From Aquila chrysaetos chrysaetos (lineage: Eukaryota; Chordata; Aves; Accipitriformes; Accipitridae): 64,000 bases of DNA. Position numbers and translations under genes: made by a program. Below the pieces are notes generated by a model. The model was given only the letters and a program-made list of their open reading frames with translations, was not told the origin of the DNA and did not search any database. The stretch is from NCBI RefSeq assembly GCF_900496995.4, contig NC_044012.1, positions 6,014,001 through 6,078,000 of the forward strand. The letters run 5' to 3'. Positions 1-13,030 of the stretch are shown piece after piece (the first letter of the stretch is position 1; each line of letters opens with the position of its first letter).

Positions 1-2654
1 AAAAAAAAAAAGCTTGACCTTCTTCATGGAGTGAGTGATCGCTTTGAGGGACGTAGCAGAGGATCAGAGCTCCCCAGCTGGGCTTGAAAATGCCAATATT
101 GATGCAATGAGGAAAGTCCAGTAGAGAAGAAGTAAAGCAGAAACTACAAAGCTGGGAAAATACCAGGCAGTAGGTACTTGATACTAGTTAAAAAGGGTAT
201 ATTCTTGGTATTGCCAGCCTCAAGAGATGAAGAATCTTGAGTCAGATGTTCCAAAACGATCTTATGTTTTTCTGAAAAGACACTGAGTTCTTGCTCTTTT
301 CTTTGAAGTTTCAGATTTCTGCTGCTCCTTCTGGTGTATCAGACACATACCCTTAATATTTTCAGATACTCTGAGAGGTGGTCCTGGGGTGCTGCAGCTG
401 GTGTCATCTCTTATATCTGCTGATCTGAATGATGCTGCTTTCCAGAGTCCAAATCAGACCTGTTCCTGTGGGCATTATATTACACGTGCACAGCTACAAG
501 ACTCTGTGACAGTTTTGCTCTATTAAGTCTGACCCAGCCCCTTCCTCAGCTCTGTCCTTCAGCCTGTTCTAGTGTCACTTTTCTAACCCCCACCTACTCA
601 AACCACACTCTGCTTTCTCTCTGCAGGTCAGGAAGGCTTTTCCCCACAACCCTTCCTCCCCAGAGCCTACAACCATCCACCAGTTCTGTCCTTCATAGTC
701 ATCTCTGACTGTCTTCGGGCTTTGTCTCCAGACTTAGCAAGGTCAGCTACAGAAGGGGTCCTTTTTTCCCTGCCTTTTTCTGGCCTGTTCTTAAAAGAGA
801 GCTTAGGAATAAAGAGCTTTACCTACTGCTTTTGGTTGTTGACAAAGAGTGGCGTAGAGCTGATGCACTGCTTGTCCCAGGAGGTACGGTGAAGTGGGGC
901 AGGCAGACAAAAGGAAGGCTTAAGAAGACATGAATAGAGCTGCAGAGTAGCTAACCATACAAAGAAGGAATGGGAAAAATCTGATCTGTCTTTTGGATTC
1001 AAGTTCACACTGGCCAGCAGAACTGTGTTTACAGTGGTGAAAAATAAGAGACCCCGACAGGAGATAGTCAAGACAAGAGCCAGGATGTCTATACTTATAA
1101 GCCTAAGATGGGGGCCCTGAGTTAGCATTGCTGTGTTGAGCAAGTAAGAAATAAAAAGGGGAAAAGATCCTGAAAAGTGAACAGGATTGTGGTACTGTAT
1201 TCTGTAAAACAAGACCATTCAAAATGTAGTTGTTTCAAAACAAAAACTTCAAATAAAATCATAATAAAATCAGTCTAACTTTGCAAGCTGCTTAAATTTG
1301 ATGGAACTATATGTTCTGATTAGATCCCTCTGTCCAACTCTATACTTAATTAATTTGATAATATTGACACTAATCTTTCTTTTATTTACTTGGCCTTATT
1401 GCTGCTTCCTGCTTCATGTTTGTTGGTTAGTTAAGTGTATCTCTTGCAGAATGTAGCACAGCAGAAGACAGTAGGAATGACTGAGTAGGAAAGGAGACAG
1501 AAATAAACTTCACCTGGTAATGTAACCCATGTTTTCTGGCTTCCCACATGGTGTGCTTAACTTTCTAATTTGATCATATTTTTGTGTTTTGAATATTGTA
1601 TGAAGTGGTTTACCTAAAAATAGAATGAGAGCTAAATTAAGTGGTAGTATCATATCTATCTGAACTAGTTCAGTCTGAAGACTCTGTTTTAGCTGATGGC
1701 ATAGCTGGCTTTTGTTATTTTTAAATTCTTTCTGTATGAGAGAAAGGCAAGAGAGTTGGGCTTAAACGATTTGGTAAAAATCCTAAGTAAGTTAAAAGCA
1801 GCAGGACTCTCTGACTGGATGTAGCTGGTAGAACCATGTCCATGTAAGTTGTCACTATAAATTGAAGGTGCTTGTTCAAATGACCAAGGTATTTTGTGCG
1901 AACGTATATCTGTAGAACTGTAATTGTTTGTTCAAGTGTGTAATTTGACTGCTTGTGTCCAGAAAACATTGAAAATGGACTATTTTATGTGCAAATGTAA
2001 TAATTTAATGCATTTCTTCATGTGTATACATACATACAGTGTCACCTTGAGGATTGTATGCTATATGCCAAGCGTAAGAGGTTAGGTGCTGAAACACGTA
2101 GCCATTGTGAAACACTTCTGAAGGGGATATTGGGAAGACTAAATGAATCTATACAAATGAACTTTTGCTCTCTTCTGTTGGAAGGTGTAAATACCTGTGT
2201 CTTTGCTTTCTTGCTAGAGTAGTATATCACACTTTCTCTTGTTTCTTCCTATGTTTCAAAATCAATATTCTCTCCACAGTTTCAGTTTTCTTAACTGCTG
2301 TATCTTATCTGCTGTCTTTGTGGAGCTGGACAACAAATTCAGTCCTGACCAGTATTTACAATGCAGAATTTTTTAACAATATAGTTTTGGATGAGTATTC
2401 AAAATTAACTGCATGTCATTTTAATGAGTAAGTTTCATAGTTGTCAATTTAGTTTAAGAAAATGTAAAGCATTGACTTGCTCTATATTTTTTGCTAATAC
2501 CATAATGACAAATACCTACAAAAGGCCATTTGGAAGGATTTTATTTGTGTTTTGTGTTGTTGTTATCCACTAGAGAAGCCCCAACCACCACACCTGAGAC
2601 CTGTTACAATAGGTGCTGTATAATCGCTCCAAAAAGGCAACACAGAGAAGACAA
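1..2654. other. unique non-coding sequence, no gene seen
   Basis: The window opens with an 11-base A run, followed by ordinary AT-moderate sequence. Open frames here, the longest 131 codons on the minus strand at 823-1218, have no recognisable domain, no codon periodicity I can see and no supporting splice signals. I see no repeat that I recognise. Confidence 0.6.
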
Positions 2655-2775
2655 AGGAATGTTATTTTCATTATTTTATGGATGGAAAGGCAGGCACAGA
2701 GAGATTGTGGATTCTTCTGGGTCATGCAAGAAATATGTTGCAGAATTTGGAAATAGTCTGAGATGTCCTGAATGA
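2655..2775 (+). repeat. MIR-like ancient SINE fragment
   Basis: The stretch reads like the second half of a MIR/CORE-type SINE: a TATTTTCATTATTTTATGGATGG block, then GGCACAGAGAG, then a GCAGAATTTGGAA block. These resemble the remembered consensus order (cattttacagatgaggaaa, ggcacagagag, ggcagagccggga). Many substitutions make this an old copy. The family assignment is by memory of the consensus and the ends are approximate. Confidence 0.5.
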
Positions 2776-3895
2776 TAGCACTGTGGCTCAAACCAACAGT
2801 CTTTGGTTACTTGTAACAAAAATAGCAATGATAATATCAAGTTGAATTCATGTCATTGTTTTCCCAAAAATATTTAAGAGAAAACTCAGACAGAGAATGT
2901 ATATTAAAGCAAGAACAGAAGCGGAAAGCAGCAGGAAATTATATCCTCGGTTTTAAAATATGGAGGCCTAGTTTTAGAAATCTCATTCATCACAGGTACA
3001 AAATTCTGCTCTTTGTATACGCAGTGTTTGTTTAGTAAACAGTGAATGTAAAGACCTTTTTTATATGTCTTCAAAAGCAGCATTGCACTGTTTTTCTACC
3101 AGTTCCTGTGTTGTATCATCTGGGACATGAGATATGTGTGAAGTGGGATGTATTGGAAGAGGTGCCCACAACAGTGGAGTTCATGCAGATGCCACATATG
3201 GAAGTATTTTAGGTGAGTCAGCACAGGACTGAAACTAGGCTAATAAGCTCTACTCACAGGCTCATTTATTAGCTTGGGCACAGCATCAGACTGATACAGC
3301 TTTTGGACTTGAGTCTCCACAACAGTGTTCAGCAGGGGCTGATGCCAGTGAGGACGTCTCTGCACTGTGCTTCGTTGCGCAGAGCAAACACAGTTATGGT
3401 TTCTTCTCAGCCCATGCTTTGGGTGGGTGACAGAGAGACCACTGTATTCTGAAAGGCTAGGTCTAGTTTGGCAGTAAGCTTCTGAGTCTTGAATTATTGT
3501 ATATCTCCTAGTTTTGAAGAGGCGCTGAGTACTTACATCTTCAACTGAAGACAGTAGCGATGCAGGTGCTCAGTGCACCTCAAAACAGTTTATTCATTTA
3601 ATCAGTTCTTGCCAATTTTTAGCACTCAGCTTCCCAGGACTGCCTTCCTAGCATGTCTAGACTTATTCACAATCCACGCCTTTGAAGATCATTAACACTA
3701 CTGACTAGACGTGTGGGATTAGAGGTGGGTATTTAATGAGAGTGCTGGTGTTTCTCCATGCCTTTTGGGGGCTGGGATGAAACATGATTTAGAAACTTGT
3801 ATTTTGGAAGATGCTATATGTAAAACCGGTCTCTCTGCATACATCAGGGGGTTATTTGAAGAACAAATGACTTCCGTCTCTATGCCCAAGTATAT
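2776..3895. other. unique non-coding sequence
   Basis: I see no gene, recognisable repeat or striking motif in this stretch. The short open frames present are chance-length. Confidence 0.55.
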
Positions 3896-4234
3896 GACAA
3901 ATTAAACAGAAAGTGCCACCTTGCTTTAATGTGTTTTGGCTGACTAACAGCTGACTAAATGTATATGGGCAAATAGCTTGGGACCTCACTATTTATGGTT
4001 TCTTAGAACCAGTTTAAGTAAATAATGCATTTAAATGCCTTTGTCTAACAGTTTTCTCTCTGGTATTGTGATTAAGCCAGCTAAATCTGCCTTAAGATTT
4101 ATTAAAATTGGGTGGACTAACTCAAGAATGCTAATTTTGAAATGATCTGGAGCTGATACTTCAGATGCGGCTGAATCACAATTAGGGTAATTTCTTTAAG
4201 GACAATGGGGTCTCGTGTCCCTTATGCTTATGTA
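3896..4234. promoter_or_regulatory. candidate conserved non-coding element with palindromic homeodomain/POU-like core
   Basis: An AT-rich block is unusually full of developmental transcription-factor words: CTGACTAA, TTTATGG, TGATTAAG, TTTATTAAAATTG, GCTAATTTTGAAATG and CACAATTAGGGTAATT. It contains a 12-base perfect palindrome, GCATTTAAATGC, at 4027-4038, resembling joined POU half-sites. There are no stop-free frames and no repeat signature. Calling it an enhancer is inference from composition only; conservation cannot be seen from one sequence. Confidence 0.25.
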
Positions 4235-7200
4235 AAAGCACAAAGAGCAAGAACCAAGCAGTAGGGACAAGAGATGCTGAAAGATGGCTCTATCAGAAGA
4301 CTTCATTTAACCTGTGGCATTCAGGAGAGAAGGATGAAAACTTTCAGTCCTTCCAGACGGATTCTGTTGTACCTTGCTTTTCAAAAATAGAGATGTTTTT
4401 TGAAAAAAGAGCTGTTAGTGAAAAATTCTTTTGAACGTTTTCTAGATAGATTTCTTTGAAACTTATTTTCAGAATGTATCTCCTGTCTTACTTGTCATTG
4501 GGAGAGTCCATATTGGTGAAATACTACCTATGCTACTTCAATACAGGAAGACATAGCTGGCAGCAGTCAGATAGATTTAAAGACTTTTTTCTTTTTCCAT
4601 AAATGGGACAAATTTTATGGCCTATCCCTCCACTGTTTTCAAACACCTATTCTGGAGGTTCCAGACTGACTGTGTTTGGGTCTTATTTGAGCTTCCACAC
4701 AGTGAATAAGATACGGAGCAACCTATGATAAAATTTTAATGAGCAGTAGTCATACTATCCACAGGCATAGATCACACGGCCCACGTTAGTGGTTAGAACT
4801 ACACACATCTAAAACAGATGCCTTTTTCATCATTGTCTCTGCATTACTCTTCTCCGGGGATATAAAATAGCATTTAAGAATCCTCCCAAGGGTGCATTCG
4901 TGGAGCAGATAAGACAATTTCTTCAGCTAGATTGCAGCTGTAATTCTTTTCAATTGTAATTGCCGGCTGGAGAGGTGCCTGCAGGCCAGAGGGATGCTGT
5001 TCTTTACATTAGTTTCTTTGAAAAGAAAAGGAAATATAAACCTGGTGATTGTTTCTAAGATATTTTTTTTCCAGGTGTCACCATGTGAACTCAAAAAGAC
5101 CAAAGCATCTTAGTAAAATAGAAAATAAATAATAATAAAAACGCCACGGCTTACTCCTGTGACAGTCTCTTTAGGGTTACATATTTGCGTTGGGAAAGCT
5201 GTCCCACATTTGGAAGCCTGTGTTGCAGCCAACTGCTCCTCATCACAGTGTGGTGTAGGTGAGAAGATAGCAGTCTTTCTCCCTTAACTGCTCCTTTATT
5301 TCTGTGTTGCTTTGTTTTTATGGTGAAGAATGAAATGTTCTCTCTCCGAACGTTCTGACATTTGGCAGGGACTGGGGAAGGAAGTGCCGTGCCAAAGCAA
5401 ATCCCTGTGCAAAAGCTGCAGAGGTCGTATTATTTTTACTTTTTTTGTCCTGAGAAAATCTGTGAGATGATGGAGTCATGCTGCAAGAGCTGTTCCAAAA
5501 GGTGGCCATTTGTGTAATGACAAATGGAATAAAATAAATTAATGTTGTGTAATTTAACAATACTTGACTTAGCAAAACTGTGTTGTGCCAGATCTGCACT
5601 GCTGTAAGTTGACTTGATGCAGGTGCAAAGATCTGTGCCAGTCCTAAGGCAGAACTGAGACCAGTGAGAGTTTAGTAAAAATCTTGCCAAGTATAATATT
5701 TATTAATTTTGCACTTGCTAAGGGATAGCTCTGTAGCTTATTGCTGTGTCACACTGTTTTCAGGCAATCTATACTGGAAGATAATCAGTTGCAAGCCGTA
5801 GGACTTGGATTGAAGAGGACTTTGTAATGTAGAATATTGAAAGGGCAAGGGCAGGGTTGGTCTGTAGCCACACAATAGCTCGTGAGGACCATGTCCTGAA
5901 GTGAGGAATTGAAAATCTCCATGGCTTTCCATGTTGTAAATCTCTGTCTTGTTTCTGGGCTGTAGTTGAGCAGTTCCCGAGCTCACTGACACGTTTTTAG
6001 GCTAGATGTAGGACTCGCTGGGTAAATTTATGTTGACTGTGTTGGGAGCTGATCAAAACTTTCCCCTCTGGTCTTGGAGTGTGAAAGGATGTAAGACACT
6101 TTCAGAAGTCCAAAGAGAAGCCCAGAATTAGGCGACTTAATAAATGGCACGTTTTCAAGAAAACCAAGCATTTGTCTTTCCCATTGCAGTCAGTGAATAC
6201 CTTTGGCAATCTGCCCAATTTAAATTGGGTTTTAGAAATATTTACACAGGTTTCTATTTTTAATAATCTTCATCTTTGTTCTTGTAGCAACTTTTATATT
6301 AACTGCAAAAAACCCAAAGCTTTTGAGATCAGTTAAAAACTGCTGATTTGACAAAAACTGTTTTCCCCATAAAGCTGCATGATGTGAGTGTGGTAAAATA
6401 CAGTGGCCTTGTTCTGGAATGAGAAACAGTAGATTGAACATGGCATATCCATTTCACTCAAAGCCCGATGCAGCCAGCCTTGGGCTCATTAATCCACAAA
6501 TACATTTTCCCTGAAAAATGAGTCTATGTAAATTTTAGAACTCAAAAGTACAATTAAGCTCTGAAAACAGCCTGAGCAGTTTGAGAAATTCACATGAGTA
6601 GTTTGAGGAATGAGGTGAGTTGTCATTCCTCAGAGAAGAGGGGTTTTCTATACTAATAAATTGCAGTGATGTTTTGATTTTTCATGAAAATTAGGAGTCA
6701 CATTGTTTCATATACAAGAAACTTTATCAGCAAAATCGGTGCTGTGAAATGAGTGTGAATTTAGCTTGCGTAATGGTTCTTGATATTCCAGAATGAGGAT
6801 TTTTTACAGCTGACAATATGGAATTGGTTCAGCTGCCTGTTGACTGTAAGAGATGTTTATCTGCAAGACCCAAAAGCAGTGGGCTGGTTTTCTGAGTTTG
6901 GTCTGGATTCTGAAAGACTTACGGGTTAAAAAGACAGATTAGAGGAAGGCCTAGAGAATTAAGAAATGTACAATGACCAGTGAAACACACCGGTTTTTCA
7001 TTTAGTTTTCTCTCAAGTAATTTTACATAATTCATAATTGATTGCCTTTAGCTGTCAATGTCTTTAGCCAAGCCCCCTCGAGAAATGATGCTGTTATACA
7101 CACCGTTAACTAGTGTTCAGTTGGCTCAACAGTTGTAAGGGTGATATTTTAAAAGGTGCAGAAAATGTTGGTGATACACTGAGAGGAGTAGATCCAGTCT

Positions 7201-10200
7201 TACAACATAGTGGGTGGGACATGGGTTCCTAGAACCATCTTTAAATATGACATGAAATTGAGATCCTGGTCTCAATTATATTAATCTGCTATTGTAAGAA
7301 AAGTCAAAGTTTGAGATGAGGTAGTTTATTTCTTTAGTTTACGCTCCGCGTGTATTGCAAAACTGATGAGGAGAGAAGGAAATAAAAAGGGATAAAGAAT
7401 AAAAATGTGAAACCACATAAAAACAACTTAACATGAAATTTGTACACTCTTGAGTTTTCAAGGAAAAGCGTAGCTATAGTCACCAATCCCTATTGCTTTC
7501 ATTGTGGGCTAAAGCAAATGGAATGGATAAATTCCATACTGCTCTTCGGAGAATGTTAAGATTTTTATGTCAGTTGGATGTGAGGGGAAAGCAAAAAAGT
7601 CTCTACCCGTTTATACCAGCAGACAATGAAAAATGATTCTCCTTCAAATAGATAACAACCTTACCTCATCCCAGCAATACCTAAAATGGTCTGGAATGGC
7701 TTTTCATTATCTAGCTTACACATCTGAAAAATGAAAGGCAAGAAGAATAGAAACAGGAAACCAGTTCCTTTTGATGGATGCAGTTTCACTTCTAACGGCA
7801 CTCTTGAAATTCACATTCTCAGACACGTTTGCCCAATAATTTTCAGAGCTAAGTCCTTGGGGGGATTTCCCAAATGACTGCTACATGCATTAAGAGGAAC
7901 TAGTGCTTTTCTCCCTCTTCTCTTTCCTGAGGTATATATTTGTGTGCAGAATGCTTTGCCCAGATCTTTAGATGCTAGATAGGCAAATACATACCATAGC
8001 TGAAATTTGCCCTGCAGTGATGCTCATCTCTGTGCAAACTGCCAGCACAGCACCTTATGTTGTGTAAGGCCAATTTTAGGTCCTTAATGTGGTTCTTCTG
8101 TTGTACATAAGAATTTATGTAGATCGTTCCACTGGGGTAAATTTTCTTTATTTGCAAACAGAAAAGATTCTAATTCCATTCCCAAGACAATTGCAAGCCA
8201 TGCTTAAGAAATGCTACATCACATACTCCTTTTATAGTTCATAAAATACTTAATGTCATCTTATCTTCACTTTCATTATTTCTGCCTTGAATTGAACGCA
8301 TGGTTGTGGCTTGGCACTGCCAGTCTCCCAGGTTTTGATGACAGGCTGTCTGATGGAATGGAGATACGAGGTTCTTGGGAGAGGCTTCTTTCTACAATAC
8401 AGACTCCAAACTAATGGATTATTACTCAGAAAATGTCTGAACAGACCTGTGGCTTCTCTGACACTGGTCAAAGTCCAGTGGAAGTACATCTGCTCTGTGG
8501 GGGTAGAAGGGGCAGTCAGGGCTATTCTTCAGCTCTGGGTACATCCCAGCAACATGCTCTCTCTATTGGATCAAAGAGAACGATGGGAAAATAACAGAAG
8601 ACTTGCTAATAAATTAGGTAAATCTTCTGGTCTACAAGAATAGCAAATGCGTAAGATTTTAGTTTGTTTTCCCCCATGCTTCTCTTCTGCCTGTTGGAGA
8701 ACTGGAAAGTGTAAAGGGTAGAGACCCTGCTTGACTGTGCAGATCATTTAGCATAAGTGGACCTTGATCCTGTTTAGGAGCTGGGAGTTCCTTTGAGCAC
8801 TAAAACTTAGAATTATTGTTAGTTTTATTGACTTAAGACACAAGCCTTTAACATATTCTCTGTTCCTCCATTCAAACTTAATTATTTAAATGCCTAACTT
8901 GTTTATAGCTTACAAAACCATTGTTTTGGGAACATTTTATTGAATAATAGGGCAAACCAGAGAAGAAGTTTATTTAAAACTGGAAAGATTTGGACTGCAT
9001 CCAACTTCTGAGCTTAGCTTGCTTGCTTAGAGAGAGGATCAGCAATAATATGCTTCAGGGTAAAATACTGTGACTTAACTGCATCTGTTGTGTGACTGAT
9101 GATGCTATAAGGTTTGACAAACATTGGCTCCTAGTCCTTTATTTCTTTTAATGCCTCATGTATTTTTAAAATAATATTAACAAATGATAATAACTGGAAG
9201 TTCATGGACCCCTTCTGTGAAGTCTCTTAAGATACAGGTGACATGTGCATATGCTTAAGGAATGGTATGGAAATCTTGAAATGATCTGAAATGGTGAGGA
9301 AAATGCTCTTATCAGGAGCTTGGATTTGATCTGTGAAAGATATAAATACTGACTCAGTGTCCCCATTGTAATTGCAGTAACAGAGTTTGCTAGATGTTGT
9401 TAAATACTTCCAAATGATGCATACATAAAAACAAAACCCAAAGTGGAATACATTTGTACTAACTACTCATGACCAAATTATTGTTCAAACACATAAAACT
9501 GTTGCAATTAATATCACCTTTAGTAGGTTTATTTAATCTTAATGTTGTATACGTGGATCTGAGGCAACTTTTAGCTTTTGAATCAGCAGTACCATTAGGC
9601 ATTTTATAGACTTCTAAGGTCTTCTGCATTCTTTTACCAAGCTGTTTCATGTGCCTGTGCTTCCTGCTTTGCTGTGAGTGTTTGATGTGAATGATGCTAT
9701 GAGAGAAAAGCATGAACTGCATACACCGAATACTGGGCTTAATGTTATAGTGGGTGTTTATATAATAGAGAACAGGCTATTAAGAGAGTCTGGACTAGGT
9801 ATGCTGAAAAAGCAGAACAATGAGAAAATGCACAAGACACAAATGGTGATGTTTCCATGGAATCATCTAGACTGAAAATTACAGATTTGATCTGCAGAGG
9901 AAAAAGGATTCAAATACTTACAAATGTTACATGTCTCCAATCCTGCAGATACATATGCCTCCCAAGCCTTCCAGATCATGATGCTGTTGAGGATGGCAAG
10001 AAAATTTCTTCACTTCTACCGGTACGTTGCAAAGTGCTTTATTTTGCTGTCTTTCTGTGCTGGCAGAGAGAGATCATTAGGGAAAAATTACATATTTTGT
10101 TTATCTCAGACAAGCTATTGACAAGCTCGTCCAGGGTTTCCTATGAATCTTACCCTTCCCCACAAATAAATAATGCTGAAGTTCTGCCACTGTTTTCAAT

Positions 10201-11689
10201 TTGAGGAGAATTGGGATCCAACAGAGGGTGCAATCTATGGGACAGTAGCTAATATAGCAATTTCTATAGCAACATTCAACTTCTATTAGTCTCCATGGGT
10301 GCACAAAGTCTCTAATGGTAGAAGCCTAGGGAGACCTGGCTTTGAAGTGTATCTGGAAAGTGACCATAAAAAAGATATATTCCTCAATTTCATCACTTGC
10401 AAAACTTCCATTCTTAGGCTCCAAAAGCATAGTTATTGCCAACATGACAAACATTAGGAGACAAAACCACAGGCATACTGATCTATAGGAGAGTAATGTA
10501 AAAGGCCCACAAAGAATGCTGACCTTGTTTGCAAGTAATGGAAAAGGTCAGTGCCAAAAGCAGCTCGAGTTAGAGTTACAGCTGGAAAAAACTGGCAGAG
10601 AATATGCTGACTGTTGTTTTACACTGCTTAGCTAAGAAGCTGGGAATGATTGAGGATCACTTCCTAAGACAATTCCTAGAATAAATGCAGTGGCCACAGG
10701 TGATAATATAAATTCCACATCAGTGACAGTAAATTAAGTCTTCTGCTCTGACTGTATACCTGAAAATTATGAGGATCAAGGAGTCAAGGCTCTACAATTC
10801 AAAAATAAATAAGTACTACCATGTTTCCACCTAACACAGGTTGAAAGCCCATCCATTACTGAAAGTCACTGTCAGAAGATTGTTCTGTGTTTGCTGCAAC
10901 AACAGACCTTTCTTTCAGATGGCTGTCCAGCAGTCAACTGACTTAAATCTGGTCGCGGTGTTTCTACAGCACAGTGTTTTTACATCACCTTGTTAAATAC
11001 AGGTGTGATGTGCATGTTCAGTGTTTTTTAAATCTGTAAAAAGCTATGGACGGACCATCACTCCAGTACGGAAGTCTCTTCTAATAATAGTGACAGAATG
11101 TCACATCTCCCATACCGTGTCATCTTCACTGGCAGCATATAGTGAGTAGAAAAGTGTCACAACTGAGTTTCCTCTTGGCAGGATTTATGTCACCTAATTT
11201 TAAATATCTACAGCACAGATGTCAATGTAAGAGCTCATTATCCAAACTCCCCCTGCAATCAGTGGAGAGAAATGGGCACTTTTAGGGCTGAGATAATCAA
11301 TAAGTCACCAAAGAAGGTGAGGGAAGGTACCTTTTCTCATTTGCAGAGTCTCAGGGGATCAATATGCTGGATGTGAGAGAGTTTCCATTCTTTGTGATAT
11401 ATGCCTCGGGTCTCTTAATTCTCTTGTTAGGTAGTTGCAAGTGTTTCAATGTCAACATTAAAACCCCTCCCCAAAATTAATAACAATGGTATTTTTCTAG
11501 TTTAAGCAATAGAATGTCTTGTTTATGCTTTGATTGCATTTAAAAACTGTGTTTCAAAGTAATGTGTATGTAACTGTATTATAGAATGAGTTGGTAGTAC
11601 TGCTTGTAAATATTTCTTAAGGCTGTTATGCTCTTTTAGAGGCTTTTGAGTAAATACATACCACTATCAAAAAGGAGCAGCATGGTTAA
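4235..11689. other. long unique non-coding stretch
   Basis: About 7.4 kb with no recognisable gene or young repeat. The longest open frames (110 codons at 8311-8643 on the plus strand; 115 codons at 9857-10204 on the plus strand) lack domains and splice context and are taken as chance. The only structural oddity noted is a 16-base perfect palindrome at 6214-6229. Confidence 0.55.
6214..6229. repeat. 16-base perfect palindrome
   Basis: CCCAATTTAAATTGGG is exactly its own reverse complement. It could form a short cruciform or be a symmetric protein-binding site. Nothing nearby indicates which. Confidence 0.9.
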
Positions 11690-13030
11690 ACAGTAGAGCA
11701 AAAGGAGGCTTTTATAAATAAAAAAGCATCTGGCTCGAAATGGGAGGTGGAAAAAGAGCATAACTTTGGCTAGTTAAATATAAAACCAGACCATATATAA
11801 ATATAAAACCATGAGGCAGACCTAAGAAGATTTTGAGGAACAACTTGCTGAAGGCATAAAACCATTGAAGAAAAAAACCTTTTTCTCCAGAGAAGAGATT
11901 CTGCCAGAGAAGCTGCATAGCCAATAGATGTGTAAAATACGCATGCAAGAAAAATGACATGGCAAAAAAGCTGGATGAATTATTTGCATTGGTGTTCACT
12001 CTGGAGGAAAGTTTGATTTTTTTTTTTTTCCTTTACAGTGCCAAGGCTGAAGACCTGCCTTGTGTTCAGGTGCTGGTAGGAGAGATATTAGAATAAATAG
12101 AAAAGAGAAGCAGATACAACAGAGCTGAAATAAATTTTCTTAGTTTTCATTAGAAAGAGAACTAGTGGTCATCCAGACATCTGGGTTGGGAATCTCTGCT
12201 GTTTAATATATTCATAGCTGAACTAAAGAAGTGACCAGGAGTAGTGAGTTGATCAGGTTTTCTGGTGATAAATTATTTTTGAAGATGTTAGTCAAAATTA
12301 AAGCTGAGAAAAGTGTTTCGAGAATCGCTTATGAATAGTACCCTGAAAATGTCACCTCGACACTTTGACCCAGTGAAAAAGGATAATAAAATATTGGGAA
12401 TTATTAGGAAGAAAATGGAAAATTAAATAAAAAATTGCTGTAGGCCAGTGTACTCAATGGCACATCTATATTTTGAATATGATGTGCAGTTCTATCAGCC
12501 TGCTCTTGAAAAGGCAATAGGGAATTAGGAAAGGCAGAGAGGATATCAGGAATAGTCAAGTATGAGTCATGGAAGAGACACTAACAGCCTAAGACTCTTC
12601 AGCAGGGAAAGAGGGTGCCTAGAAATCATGGGACAGAGGTTTTGAATGGCAAGGCAAAGGTGGAAATAACATTCATTTTTCTGAACAGCACCTATGAGGC
12701 GTCAGATAACGTGGTTGTGCTGCAGATGGAGAGCAAACAAAAGGAAGTACTCATTTTGCACAACACACAATTAAGTCATGGGATCTCTTGCTACAGGATG
12801 TTTCGTATGCCAAAATATATATAGGTTTAAAAAATGATTAGACAATTCATGAAAGAAAGGTCCATTGAGGGCTACTAAACAGGAAGATGCTGATGTAACC
12901 TCCAGCTCAGGAAGTCCCCAGACTGCAGATTGCCAGGAGCTGTGAAAGTTACTGAGGGAACGAACGCTCTTAGAGCTTTTCTTTTTGCATCTGTTACTGG
13001 TCACTGCCCTCTGGGGAACAGGGAGCAAGC
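11690..13030 (+). mobile_element. ancient CR1 LINE fragment (reverse transcriptase through 3' UTR), decayed
   Basis: A long degraded CR1 copy reads along the plus strand and follows the order of the archosaur/turtle CR1 consensus that I remember. The segment at 11826-11850 resembles 'agattttgaagaacagcttgcc'. The one at 11965-12000 resembles 'gatgaattctttgcatcggtgttcac'. At 12392-12410 it has 'attgggaattattaggaag'. At 12472-12495 it encodes a match to the CR1 L-E-Y-x-V-Q-F motif. At 12735-12850 it has 'acaaaaggaagtac', a 'caggatgtt' block and 'gattagacaattcatg'. It ends near a remnant of 'ccactgtcggaagacagg'. Many stops and indels, plus an inserted T13 run at 12017-12029, leave no coding capacity. 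The left end is uncertain by about 100 bases. The divergence suggests insertion well before modern bird orders; this is inference. Confidence 0.82.

Noticed and set aside
8311..8643. 110-codon plus-strand open frame
   Set aside because: The opposite strand is open over much of the same stretch and no motif is recognisable.
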